Assembly (NCBI GenBank): GCA_024400115.1
Contig: JAKSNF010000020.1
Coordinates: forward strand, 1-39,636
DNA from: Paludibacteraceae bacterium
GTDB lineage: Bacteria > Bacteroidota > Bacteroidia > Bacteroidales > Paludibacteraceae
Direction of reading: 5' to 3'
Length of the DNA: 39,636 bases
A model generated the notes under the pieces. It saw only the letters and a program-made list of their open reading frames with translations, was not told the origin of the DNA and searched no databases. Both the position numbers and the translations under genes were made by a program. This document shows, piece by piece, positions 8,595 through 16,393 of the stretch (positions are counted from its first letter, which is position 1; each line of letters starts with the position of its first letter).

Positions 8595-11393
8595 TTAGAG
8601 TTCTATTCCTTGCGCGTTATATTCTTTACCTTCGCGCACGATGACGAAGCGACCGTCGCGGATAAACTTACCATTCGGCTTTTCTGTTTCTGCTCCTACA
8701 ATAGGCATCCAAGTGGGGGCATTGCCCGGCTCTCTAAAGCAAGCAAACTTAGGCATTTGACTTAGCTGAATGTCTTGTAATATGAAGTACGCGCGCATAG
8801 ATTTTATATAAGGAGTCTCGTCATTGGGGAAGAAAAGTGTGTTGTTCGCACCCACGAGCAGAGCGTTTTGAGGATTGTCAATGGTATGACTTGCGAACGA
8901 GCCTTGCAAGCGGAGAACACCTTTGGTGGTTGAACTTGGAGTCGTGGCGTTTATCTGTACATTTTCAAAAATAGGATTTACCACATCCTCGGTTGGCTTT
9001 ACCATAACCGGTGTTCCTTGATAAATTCCATAATTCTCTGCCAATTCAACAAATAGTTTTTGGTTCTCCAAAGTTGCTTTATTTAAGACAAACGATTTAG
9101 GAGATTTAAATATTTGTTGGAATAATTCGTAGGACACAGCAAACGGCAAGCAGATGGGGTTATACATGTTTGCTTTGAAGGTACGATTAAGTTGTACATT
9201 GACTGTTTGACCGGCATAGGCGGTGAAGTCAATATCCGAGTCGTCAGTAATAACAAGAACGGGACTTCCCCCCACTACGACACTCATCAAGCGACCCTTG
9301 GAATGTTGAACCGTATTTTGCATTTGGATAACATAGTCTCCGGCAGTAAGCAAAATATTACCTAAAGCAACTTCCGAATTTCCACTATTTTCAACATTCT
9401 CCTCTTTTTGGTAAATAGTATCATTTTCAGTGTTAATTACAGAAATCTTAATATTCATAGAGTTGCCTGAGAAGCGATGACAATTTGCCGTGAAGGCGCA
9501 GATGGCATCATTCTCCAAACGCACATTCCATTTTGCCCAGCCGTCAGGTGTATAACCTTCGGAATTGCGGGGAGCAAAGATAATAGTGTCATTCTCAATG
9601 AATGCCCTTTCGGACAGCATTGCATCCACGGGGCTTAATGTTCCGGGGATAGTTACCACGCCGCCACCGGCATAAGTAAAGGTGACATCCTTATAAACAG
9701 CCGTAGAACCACTAACCGTATTCTTAACCACCACGTAATAATTACCCGCTTGTGGAATAGTCATTGTTCCTTCCAAACTCATAGTACCACTATCATCTGT
9801 CCATCCATGTTCTTTAACCGCTGTAATAGAGTCTCCCTCCATGCTATAAAGGGCGACCATATATGTATGTCCGTTGGTTGCTGCAACATCCATTGTCACA
9901 CTCATCGAACCGGCCTTCGTCGCATTGATATTCCAGCGAGCATTATCCGTTCCTGCATCATGATAGGTGATATAACCACCCTCATTGATACTTGCTCCGG
10001 AGGATAGGATAGCGTCTGCAACCGGCAGAGTATCCGGAATATCTACCACGGCACCGCCGGCATAGGTAAAGGTAAGGGATTTAACTTTTACTTTCGACCA
10101 ACCTTCTCTGTTCTTTAAACGAAGGATGTAAGCCTTTTCCTCCAATCTACTAAAATCTATTGTTTTAAACGAAGGTGAACTTTTGGCGGTATCCGATGTT
10201 AGTACTACAGCACCCGTTGACGGATCTATCATGTCAAAGACGAGTTTGTAACTATTCTCTGAAGTCAGTTCTGCCGATACAGAATAGGCACATTTCTTTA
10301 TATTAACGAGCCATTTCGCCCAACGCAAAGTATCATTTGAGGAATCATTTGGACCAAAGTCAAAATATTCACCACTCTCTCCATAATAAGTCATATCCGC
10401 AGATGTAGCACCTACATTATACTTATCCAATGTGGCAGGTAAATCAACACCTTCTTCCGAAACCATAGTCCAACGAGGATCGCCGATATGTGTCCCATCG
10501 GTTGCAGCAAAGCAAAGCGGTGAGAATACCGAGAAGTTGAAATCACCATTCGCAGGATCAGCAAATAAGGGGTTGGCATTGATGCAACCATTTACAACAA
10601 CCGGACTTGCGGAACGTGGGGCACTTGCCGTATTGTAATAAACACAATTATCAACTGTTCCTGCATAGGTGGCTATGCAGTAATTTTCTACAGTAGCAGG
10701 ATTGGAAACAACGCAGTTTTTAACGCAAGCATTAACAGGGCATTGTATATCACCTAATAACAAAGGACGATTACCATTATTATAGAATGTGCAGTGATCA
10801 ACAAGTAACGAAATAGCAACATTGCGAACATAGCAAGGATAACCACCCGGATGGTTCATAATAGTACTATTTATCATAGTAAATTTATCAATCACGCCAC
10901 AAGTATATAAAAAGCGATCATTATTTCCCTCTGCCGCTGTGTTCATAATACAATTATCAATTGTTAGCGAACTTATACTTTGTGTTTCCGGCAGATAATA
11001 GATATAATTACCTACACAATCCGTGAATGTGCACCCCTTAAATGTTATATCAAATGTACCTCCGGTTGTGGTTTGGAACCAATAATAAGCGGTATTATGG
11101 GAGATAAATTGAATACCATTAGCTTCAAATGAGGCATTAATATCTACATAGTGAATTTTCACTTTGGGAGTAGCTCCTTCCGCAGCACGAATTGTAATTG
11201 TTTTGTCAATGACAATATGATTCCATTCAGTATAAACATGATTAGCATCACCAGTTAATTCGATAACATCACCAGCTTGAGCGGAGGCTATAGCCGTTTC
11301 AATCTTGTTTTCCCCCGGTTCGAGGGTATGGATGGTTGCCCCGACCATCAAACTGGTCAGTAATGCAACCGAAAATAAGAAAAGTTTTTTCAT
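8595..11393 (-). CDS. Secreted beta-helix protein with three beta-sandwich repeats
   Basis: 932 aa. Signal peptide 1-19; beta-helix about 20-308 (DUF4957/DUF5123-like; opens HTLEPGENKIETAIASAQAG and ends THIGDPRW); then three consecutive modules of about 130 residues at 313-448, 449-578 and 579-708. The first two end in TFTYAGG and the third starts VVTIPGTLSPVDAML, matching VVDIPDTLPVADAIL at the start of the second. These look like carbohydrate-binding beta-sandwiches (CBM6/35-like topology is a guess). A final domain about 715-900 with MYNPICLPFAVSYELF is common in large Bacteroidales surface proteins. The short C-terminal tail (FIRDGRFVIVREGKEYNAQG) suggests export to the surface. It lacks the phosphoesterase domain carried by its neighbours. 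Probable role: glycan binding or a lyase-like activity; no catalytic residues assigned. Confidence 0.88.
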   Translation of the reverse strand: MKKLFLFSVALLTSLMVGATIHTLEPGENKIETAIASAQAGDVIELTGDANHVYTEWNHIVIDKTITIRAAEGATPKVKIHYVDINASFEANGIQFISHNTAYYWFQTTTGGTFDITFKGCTFTDCVGNYIYYLPETQSISSLTIDNCIMNTAAEGNNDRFLYTCGVIDKFTMINSTIMNHPGGYPCYVRNVAISLLVDHCTFYNNGNRPLLLGDIQCPVNACVKNCVVSNPATVENYCIATYAGTVDNCVYYNTASAPRSASPVVVNGCINANPLFADPANGDFNFSVFSPLCFAATDGTHIGDPRWTMVSEEGVDLPATLDKYNVGATSADMTYYGESGEYFDFGPNDSSNDTLRWAKWLVNIKKCAYSVSAELTSENSYKLVFDMIDPSTGAVVLTSDTAKSSPSFKTIDFSRLEEKAYILRLKNREGWSKVKVKSLTFTYAGGAVVDIPDTLPVADAILSSGASINEGGYITYHDAGTDNARWNINATKAGSMSVTMDVAATNGHTYMVALYSMEGDSITAVKEHGWTDDSGTMSLEGTMTIPQAGNYYVVVKNTVSGSTAVYKDVTFTYAGGGVVTIPGTLSPVDAMLSERAFIENDTIIFAPRNSEGYTPDGWAKWNVRLENDAICAFTANCHRFSGNSMNIKISVINTENDTIYQKEENVENSGNSEVALGNILLTAGDYVIQMQNTVQHSKGRLMSVVVGGSPVLVITDDSDIDFTAYAGQTVNVQLNRTFKANMYNPICLPFAVSYELFQQIFKSPKSFVLNKATLENQKLFVELAENYGIYQGTPVMVKPTEDVVNPIFENVQINATTPSSTTKGVLRLQGSFASHTIDNPQNALLVGANNTLFFPNDETPYIKSMRAYFILQDIQLSQMPKFACFREPGNAPTWMPIVGAETEKPNGKFIRDGRFVIVREGKEYNAQGIEL

Positions 11394-11412
11394 GGTTATA
11401 AATGTTTAGTTA

Positions 11413-12813
11413 TTATTTCGAATATTTCTTAAAGAACTTAGCCATAAGAGTGCTCCACCCTTGTGCCCAAGCGTGGTTCTCCAGTGGACTGATATACAAA
11501 CGCTCACCCTTATCGGGACAATTAGTCAAGTTATTGTAAATAGACGCATTCGTATGCGGAGGCACTACATCGTCCTGCAAGCAGATAATCTCCAATACCG
11601 GACAAGTAACCTTATGCGCCAAGTTCTTGGTATCTATATAACTAAGTACGCGTAGTGCGTCTTCTTCTGTCATACCCTCTTTCTTAGCAGCGTTTTTAAT
11701 ATCGCCCGGAAAGCCATTACTCAACTTAAAAAAGTCCTGCCAGTCTCCCAAGAAAGGAACACAGACTGATATAGCAGCAAACGTATGGTCAGACAAAGCT
11801 GCCGTAGCAATCGTAAGTGCCCCACCCTGACTGGAACCATAAGCAAAGACTTGCGTGGTATCCACCTTCTCACGACCAAAAGCAAAGTCCACCGCGCGAA
11901 CACAATCCATGTATGCACCACGATAATAATAGGTTTCCTTTCTCTTGATACCATACTTTATCCACTCACCGTAATCGTTCTTATACCCATTACGCATGTT
12001 AATATACTGCCCACGTGGCGAGACATGCATCTCACATTGCGTAGCACTACCGCTCAGCGGACAAGAGAAAGCCGACCCCGGAGTATCGTACGGCGGGAAT
12101 TGGATTTGCAATGGATACTTTCCTTCTGCCTTCGGCTCCGAATAGTAGCCACGAACAATACCTAAAGTATCACCTATGTTTTTGATTGAACGTGCCTCAA
12201 AGAGATAGATAGTAGCATTAGCCGTCTCTTTATACACGGTCAGTTTAACTTCATTATCGGCATACAAAGCACGCAGTTCCTTCTTGGTATTCTCCCAAAA
12301 CTCATCAAAATCGGGTTGCCCATCGTAAGGCGACTCAATCTTCATTGGGTCAACGGCGATATTGAATGCTGAAATCTTGTGTTCACCGTCCCAATTGAGC
12401 ATAATAGTCTTAAGGGACTTATTGTCTAACTTAATCGATGCCTTATAAATCTCGGGGGTTAAGTCCTTGCTCGGCGAAATATAAACCGCCATCGAGTCCC
12501 CTGCTTTCACTTGTACCATTTGAGTAATGGTATCTATCAACGTGGCATTGGACACATCGCATGTCTTGATGGTCAACTTCAACGGAACAATCGTGTCATA
12601 GGAATTGGGGTTAACCACATAAACCTCCAAATTAGGCTGCTCACCGTTCTCCCAAACCCAATCGTGATACTTGGCGGTAATATAACCACGAACTGCTATA
12701 TAATCTTGCGATTGGGGAGTAGGTTCATCAGTATTCAGTCCTACAGGCTCCTTGCAAGATGTAAGAACAAGTGCTAAAACTAGCAGTAATAGGTGGAAAA
12801 AAAGTTTAATCAT
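11413..12813 (-). CDS. CE7-type acetyl-esterase lipoprotein (AXE1 family)
   Basis: 466 aa. A lipoprotein signal peptide ends in a lipobox (ALVLTSC, Cys20). An N-terminal beta domain of about 130 residues precedes an alpha/beta-hydrolase. The catalytic triad is readable: GSSQG nucleophile elbow with Ser328, Asp414 or Asp415 in CLQDDVVPP, and His447 in ENHAWAQ. The SPRGQ and KETYYYRGAYMD stretches are typical of the acetyl xylan esterase / cephalosporin C deacetylase family (CE7), which removes O-acetyl groups from oligosaccharides. It would act in the periplasm or at the cell surface, deacetylating the locus glycan before or during hydrolysis. It is the first gene of the left transcription unit and lies about 22 nt downstream of the inferred transcription start. 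Confidence 0.9.
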   Translation of the reverse strand: MIKLFFHLLLLVLALVLTSCKEPVGLNTDEPTPQSQDYIAVRGYITAKYHDWVWENGEQPNLEVYVVNPNSYDTIVPLKLTIKTCDVSNATLIDTITQMVQVKAGDSMAVYISPSKDLTPEIYKASIKLDNKSLKTIMLNWDGEHKISAFNIAVDPMKIESPYDGQPDFDEFWENTKKELRALYADNEVKLTVYKETANATIYLFEARSIKNIGDTLGIVRGYYSEPKAEGKYPLQIQFPPYDTPGSAFSCPLSGSATQCEMHVSPRGQYINMRNGYKNDYGEWIKYGIKRKETYYYRGAYMDCVRAVDFAFGREKVDTTQVFAYGSSQGGALTIATAALSDHTFAAISVCVPFLGDWQDFFKLSNGFPGDIKNAAKKEGMTEEDALRVLSYIDTKNLAHKVTCPVLEIICLQDDVVPPHTNASIYNNLTNCPDKGERLYISPLENHAWAQGWSTLMAKFFKKYSK

Positions 12814-12841
12814 AAAGCATTATTGTTTCAAAATGACGGTG

Positions 12842-12872
12842 CAAAATTACTACAAATATTTATTTGTAGGAA
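12842..12872 (-). promoter_or_regulatory. Promoter of the esterase unit with internal palindrome
   Basis: On the minus strand a -7 element TAATTTTG (12842-12849) is preceded by a 20-bp spacer that is itself a perfect inverted repeat, CTACAAAT-N4-ATTTGTAG (12850-12869). The -33 region is a weak TTTC. The 20 bases GGTGCAAAATTACTACAAAT (12838-12857) occur again, base for base, at 37081-37100 upstream of the SIS-domain gene. A palindrome filling the promoter spacer is well placed for a repressor. Confidence 0.75.
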
Positions 12873-12882
12873 ATCTAAAAGT

Positions 12883-12896
12883 ATGTTTTACAACAT
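12883..12896. promoter_or_regulatory. ATGTT-N4-AACAT palindrome
   Basis: A 14-bp inverted repeat ATGTT-TTAC-AACAT lies 13 bp upstream of the promoter-spacer palindrome. The same element (ATGTT-TTAT-AACAT) lies at the same 13-bp distance at 37126-37139. Probably a regulator site; the protein is unknown. Confidence 0.6.
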
Positions 12897-12965
12897 GTTT
12901 TTCAAAGAAAAAAGCAAACTCCCTGTATTTAAGACACTTAGAGTTAGCAAATAATGTTATTTTTA

Positions 12966-12990
12966 CTTTCGAAACGTTTCGAAACGAAAG
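12966..12990. promoter_or_regulatory. TTTCGAAACG 10-bp direct repeat, candidate DeoR operator
   Basis: TTTCGAAACG occurs twice in tandem (12967-12976, 12977-12986), followed by AAAG. The core TTTCGAAACGTTTCGAAA is also a perfect 18-bp palindrome. It lies 70 bp upstream of the ATGTT palindrome. A related repeat, TTTCGAAAGG then TTTCGAAATT, is at 37210-37229, again exactly 70 bp from its ATGTT palindrome. TTTCG-rich repeats at helical spacing are typical of operators of DeoR-family regulators such as AgaR, and a DeoR-family gene is encoded at 37293-38069. Confidence 0.65.
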
Positions 12991-12993
12991 AGG

Positions 12994-13581
12994 CTAAAGC
13001 AGTCTTTTTAATTCGTCGAGGGAGGAGGCGGTATGCCAGCCAACGGATTGTTCGGCAGCAAGGCGATTGGCTTCTAAATCGTCCACAAAGACCGTTTCGT
13101 CGGGGTTGAGTTGTAAGTGACTCTGCACATACTCAAACAAGGCAGGATCGGGTTTAATAATATGTAGCCAATGGGAAAGGAAGAGTTCGTCAAACACAGA
13201 CATATCGTAGTGATTGAGTATATCCTGCCAGCAAGCGTCGTTATTGTTCGAAAGCAGATAGAGCTTATACCCTTGTTCTTTGAGTTGGTGTACGTAGTTG
13301 AGGCGTTCTTGAGGGATACCGGCATGAATAGTGACCCACGCTTCGAGCACCTGTTCGCGAGTGGTTCCGGGGACGCAGAGAGCAAGGACTTGGGTAAGGA
13401 AATCGTCAAGGGAGACGAGTCCTTTCTCGAATAGTTCCATCAGTTCGGTGCCTTCGCCCTTATCGTCCATACCGAGACGGGGGAAGTTATCGCCCGTTAG
13501 TTCCTTGAGTCGGGCTATGCACCCCGGGATGTTGTGCTGCATGAGCACACCCCCCATATCGAGGATAATATTATGAATCAT
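12994..13581 (-). CDS. HAD-superfamily phosphatase (YihX-like)
   Basis: 195 aa, cytoplasmic, no signal peptide. HAD motifs: motif I DMGGV with nucleophile Asp8 (the second acidic residue is Gly, as in the YihX-like sugar-phosphatase subgroup, which carries other residues there); motif II LLSNNN; motif III Lys in IIKPDPALFE; motif IV VFVDDLEAN. A helical cap of the subfamily-I type lies between motifs I and II. It probably dephosphorylates a small phosphorylated metabolite; YihX acts on alpha-glucose-1-phosphate, but specificity here is not readable. It stands between the two PUL units, with the esterase-unit regulatory region immediately downstream and a 521-nt gap upstream. It may be a housekeeping gene rather than part of the locus. 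Confidence 0.9.
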   Translation of the reverse strand: MIHNIILDMGGVLMQHNIPGCIARLKELTGDNFPRLGMDDKGEGTELMELFEKGLVSLDDFLTQVLALCVPGTTREQVLEAWVTIHAGIPQERLNYVHQLKEQGYKLYLLSNNNDACWQDILNHYDMSVFDELFLSHWLHIIKPDPALFEYVQSHLQLNPDETVFVDDLEANRLAAEQSVGWHTASSLDELKRLL

Positions 13582-13618
13582 AGATTGGTTATTAGTATTG
13601 TTGCTATATTTCTTCTCT

Positions 13619-13646
13619 CGCAGATTTTACAGATTTTTTCTCCCGC
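13619..13646. repeat. CGCAGATTT inverted-repeat element, left copy
   Basis: CGCAGATTTTACAGATT followed by TTTTTCTCCCGC reads forward here. The segment 13994-14016 (AATCTGTCTAAATCTGCGG, then GAGA) is its imperfect reverse complement, so the two bracket about 350 bp of gene-free DNA. This looks like a REP-like intergenic repeat pair. Confidence 0.45.
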
Positions 13647-13953
13647 TTCCTCGCTTTCTTTTGTCTCCCGCTCAGCCTATAAGGTTATTCTATTCGTTAC
13701 ACTCATACGATTAACCCTATCGGCTTATTACGCTATATTTGCTGCCATGGCTATAAGCCTCGCTTTATTTTCTATTTTACCGCCCTATCCTTCGGTAGGG
13801 CTCACGTCAATCAAGCCTTACAAGATGTCATTGCTCTGCAAAGACAGGGTTGTTGCGGCTCGATTGCCTTATTACGCTCGTCGGAATTCGCTTGCCACGC
13901 GGAATAAACCAATTAAGCGCGGGTCGGGCGTTGGCGCGTAATTTGCGTAATAG

Positions 13954-14046
13954 CGGACCACTGTCCGCGAGCGGGAGACCCAAAATCCGTAGATAATCTG
14001 TCTAAATCTGCGGGAGACCCAAACGGACTACTGTCCGCGAGCGGGA
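13954..14046. repeat. Two hairpin-bearing direct repeats 70 bp apart
   Basis: CGGACCACTGTCCGCGAG (13954 on, continuing to 13976) and CGGACTACTGTCCGCGAG (14024 on, continuing to 14046) are direct repeats of 23 nt with one mismatch, offset by 70 bp. Each folds into a small hairpin, (G)CGGAC-NACT-GTCCG(C). The right CGCAGATTT-type element (13994-14016) lies between them. Confidence 0.5.
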
Positions 14047-14102
14047 AATACACTGACCGAGCGGGGGATACGAAACACTTATGGTGCGAGGATAACGGGA
14101 CG

Positions 14103-15191
14103 TTATTTGCCAATGAAGGAGCGGAGGAGTTGTGACCATTCGCAGTTCTCTTTCGTGCCGTGGAAGAGTTCAGCTCCGGGGCCGAAAGCATAGATGGGTA
14201 CTTGGATATTCGAGTGGTCTCCACAAGCAAAGTTCACCTCTATCTCTCCTGTCTCCTTATCGCCACCGAGCAGGCTCAAACCGCCGGTCTCATGGTCGGC
14301 GGTGACGATAACGAGTGTGTTGCCGTCTTTTTCAGCCCAATCGAGTACAGCACCGATCGTGGCATTAAAATCGAGCATCTCTGCCATCGCATTATCGATA
14401 TTATTATCATGACAATAGCCGTCAATGAGCGAACCCTCGACTATGAGGAAGAAACCCTTCTCGTTGTCGAGCATGTCAATGGCTTTCATCGTTTGGCGTT
14501 TGAATAAATCGCCCCGAACAGAAGGAAGAGGATAGTCGTTATAGGCTAACACACCGATCAAGGGCAGGTTCTGCATGGCGAAGAAACGCTCCTCGGTTGT
14601 AGCCGTATCCCTACCCTGCTGCGCCATCTCGGAAAGGATAGAACGTCCGTCTTCCCGTTTCTCGAAGTATATCCAACCACCACCAACCACAACATCGACG
14701 GGCGACACGAGATAATCCGTAATAATAGATTCTTTGTTATGGCGATTAGTATCGTGGCAACAGAAGGACGCCGGCGTAGCATCATCCAAACCACAGGTGA
14801 CGGATATGCCCGTGCGCATGCCTTGGGCGTGTGCTAAATCAATCATGGACGGCAGTTCGTTTCCGGCTGTATCCACAGCTATGTGGCTATTCTGAATCTT
14901 CTGACCACAAGCCCAAGCGGAACCGCCTGCACCACTATCGGTGATAAGGTGGTCTTGGCTATAGGTGCGTGAGAAACCGGTGTAAGGGAAGCGATCGAGG
15001 TTCAGTGAGCCTTTATTGCTCACCCACCCGCAAGACACTTGCGGTACGCCCATGCCGTCACCAATCATAAGAACGATGTTCTTAGGTTTTTGGTGGATGG
15101 TGGATTGTGGATGATGGTTGGTACATGCCGTACAGAAGACGGCGCAAGAGACGATAGAGAGAATAACGGATAATGATAGATTGTGTTTCAT
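14103..15191 (-). CDS. Alkaline phosphatase family lipoprotein
   Basis: 362 aa from the ATG at 15189-15191. Longer in-frame starts would place the N-terminus upstream of the promoter and spoil the lipoprotein signal. The lipobox is VFCTAC. Family motifs: LMIGDGMG (metal Asp45), ITDSGAGGSAWACG with nucleophile Ser86, VTADHETGGL (metal Asp/His), and GDHSNIQVPIYAFGP with the last metal His. The enzyme hydrolyses phosphomonoesters with two zinc ions and one magnesium ion in the periplasm or at the surface. Just after the lipobox, an in-frame heptanucleotide repeat adds HHPQSTIHQKP. It has its own strong promoter (15214-15244), so it is transcribed apart from the upstream unit. It could supply phosphate or finish dephosphorylation of locus-derived sugars. 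Confidence 0.92.
   Translation of the reverse strand: MKHNLSLSVILSIVSCAVFCTACTNHHPQSTIHQKPKNIVLMIGDGMGVPQVSCGWVSNKGSLNLDRFPYTGFSRTYSQDHLITDSGAGGSAWACGQKIQNSHIAVDTAGNELPSMIDLAHAQGMRTGISVTCGLDDATPASFCCHDTNRHNKESIITDYLVSPVDVVVGGGWIYFEKREDGRSILSEMAQQGRDTATTEERFFAMQNLPLIGVLAYNDYPLPSVRGDLFKRQTMKAIDMLDNEKGFFLIVEGSLIDGYCHDNNIDNAMAEMLDFNATIGAVLDWAEKDGNTLVIVTADHETGGLSLLGGDKETGEIEVNFACGDHSNIQVPIYAFGPGAELFHGTKENCEWSQLLRSFIGK
15091..15122. repeat. Heptanucleotide repeat, GGATGGT type
   Basis: Tandem GGTGGAT-type units, in frame just after the lipobox of the alkaline phosphatase. Shares GGATGGTGGATTGT with the repeats at 1989 and 16507. Confidence 0.7.
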
Positions 15192-15213
15192 AATGATTAT
15201 TTGTTTTGGTGTG

Positions 15214-15244
15214 CAAAGGTACGACTTTATTTTGATATGTGCAA
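15214..15244 (-). promoter_or_regulatory. Promoter of the alkaline phosphatase gene
   Basis: Minus strand: TTG at 15242-15244, a 20-bp spacer, then -7 TACCTTTG at 15214-15221, matching the Bacteroidetes sigma-ABfr consensus. TTTGCACATATCAAAA, covering the -33 and early spacer, is also found in the promoter at 39539-39570. The leader to the ATG is about 15-20 nt. Confidence 0.85.
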
Positions 15245-15283
15245 AAAAAAATGCGCAATTTTTGGGTAAATTGCACATTTTTT
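15243..15283. terminator. Bidirectional-type intrinsic terminator
   Basis: Arms AAAATGCGCAATTT (15248-15261) and AAATTGCACATTTT (15268-15281) pair over 14 bp with one G-T type mismatch around a 6-nt loop. On the minus strand the stem is followed by a run of eight or more T, ending the unit whose last gene is 15323-16378. The T-run abuts the -33 of the next promoter. Confidence 0.8.
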
Positions 15284-15322
15284 AGACCGCTGCGCTGTAA
15301 GACCGCCTGCGGCTGAAGGATT

Positions 15323-16378
15323 TTATAGTTCTTGGCCGGCGAAGGTGTAGTCGGATTGTTTGGTGCGGATGAAGAGGCGGTTGCCGACAAGAACCTTCAC
15401 GGAGCCTTTCGTATTGGCCGCTTCAACAGAAGCCAAGTCAGCAGGATCCCAACGGACATACTTATAAATAGGGGCACTGCCATCCTCATCCGATGTGGTG
15501 TAAAACGTGGTACTATCAAGCCAAGCCACGGCTTCACCCTGCCACTCTTTCTCATAAGCTTTAATCTGCTCCGGCTGACGCGCTAACGCACTATCGACCG
15601 ATTCGCCCGGTTGGCGCTCCCATAGCAAAGCAAACTGCTTCTCGCTATAGACATCATAATTCTTAATGATAATCCAACGCCCGTCCGGCGACATATCCGC
15701 AGCCGTAACACGATTGAAAATCGGTTTATCCCCCGCTTGTCCTAACTTGCACACTTCCGTTAAGCGTTGAAGGGTGTTATCATAGGTGGTGTCCATGCGA
15801 AGTTTATATACCGTGCAAATACCCCTATCCGACTTATCAATAATAAAGAGGACGGAGTCGATATTATCATACATCATCGCCTCGGCATCATGGGCTTTCT
15901 CGTCCGGATAACCATACCAAATATAACGCTCATTGATGGAAACAGAGGAATCCTTTTTCTGGGACGGAATAGCCGGTTCGTCAAAATAGAAAACATAATA
16001 CTTATCATTGTATTTGAGGTTATTATCTCCAAAACCTCCTACAAAAATAGTACTCTGCCCATGCCAATTTCCGATACACATATCCTCCCAATCACTGCGA
16101 GAGGGTTTATCCTTGAGGGTAATATTAAAGAAAATATCCCCCTTTTCGTTCATTGCCACCACGCGATAATTATCATCGCTCTGCGACCAAAGATACCCGG
16201 GTGTGACACGTGAACAAGCCATACCGGAGATCTCCACCATGGAAGAGGGTGACATGCCGGTTTTTTTACGTCTAAACTCGGTGTTCCATTCCAATGTATC
16301 CCCCCGAAAGACAATCGGAGAAGCTGCCTGAGCAACAAGGCTCAAGGTAAGAGCCAATAATAATACGTGTTTGCGCAT
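15323..16378 (-). CDS. Secreted beta-propeller-like protein, unknown substrate
   Basis: 351 aa. Signal peptide 1-18 (LLLALTLSLVAQA). The body is beta-rich with repeated D/G turns and blade-like strands: EISGMACSRVTPGYLWSQSD, WEDMCIG, AEAMMYDNIDSVLFIIDKSD, NRVTAADMSPDGRWIIIKNY, GEAVAWLDSTTFYTTSDEDG. This pattern matches six-bladed propellers of the SdiA-regulated / phytase-like esterase type, which fits a locus rich in phosphatases, but no phytase active-site residues could be confirmed. The C-terminus carries the short tail motif (VLVGNRLFIRTKQSDYTFAG) shared by other secreted proteins here. It starts 15 nt after its upstream neighbour and is the last gene of the right-hand unit, ended by the terminator at 15243-15283. 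Confidence 0.75.
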   Translation of the reverse strand: MRKHVLLLALTLSLVAQAASPIVFRGDTLEWNTEFRRKKTGMSPSSMVEISGMACSRVTPGYLWSQSDDNYRVVAMNEKGDIFFNITLKDKPSRSDWEDMCIGNWHGQSTIFVGGFGDNNLKYNDKYYVFYFDEPAIPSQKKDSSVSINERYIWYGYPDEKAHDAEAMMYDNIDSVLFIIDKSDRGICTVYKLRMDTTYDNTLQRLTEVCKLGQAGDKPIFNRVTAADMSPDGRWIIIKNYDVYSEKQFALLWERQPGESVDSALARQPEQIKAYEKEWQGEAVAWLDSTTFYTTSDEDGSAPIYKYVRWDPADLASVEAANTKGSVKVLVGNRLFIRTKQSDYTFAGQEL

Positions 16379-16393
16379 AGACTTAATCTAAAT

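Larger units (their letters stand above)
13582..14102. other. 521-nt gene-free stretch with hairpins and degenerate repeats
   Basis: I find no convincing gene here. The plus-strand frame across 13573-13941 has no homology I recognise. The stretch holds a hairpin GCCCTA/TAGGGC at 13782-13801, two related small hairpins, and an inverted pair of CGCAGATTT-type elements (separate entries). Such CGCAGATTT/AATCTGCGG motifs recur between genes in Bacteroidales. It may be decayed repeat DNA or a recombination scar. Confidence 0.55.

Noticed and set aside
13534..13941. Plus-strand frame of 135 codons with hydrophobic stretches
   Set aside because: It overlaps the HAD gene start, runs through REP-like repeats, and its composition turns to low-complexity basic residues. 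No domain is recognised.
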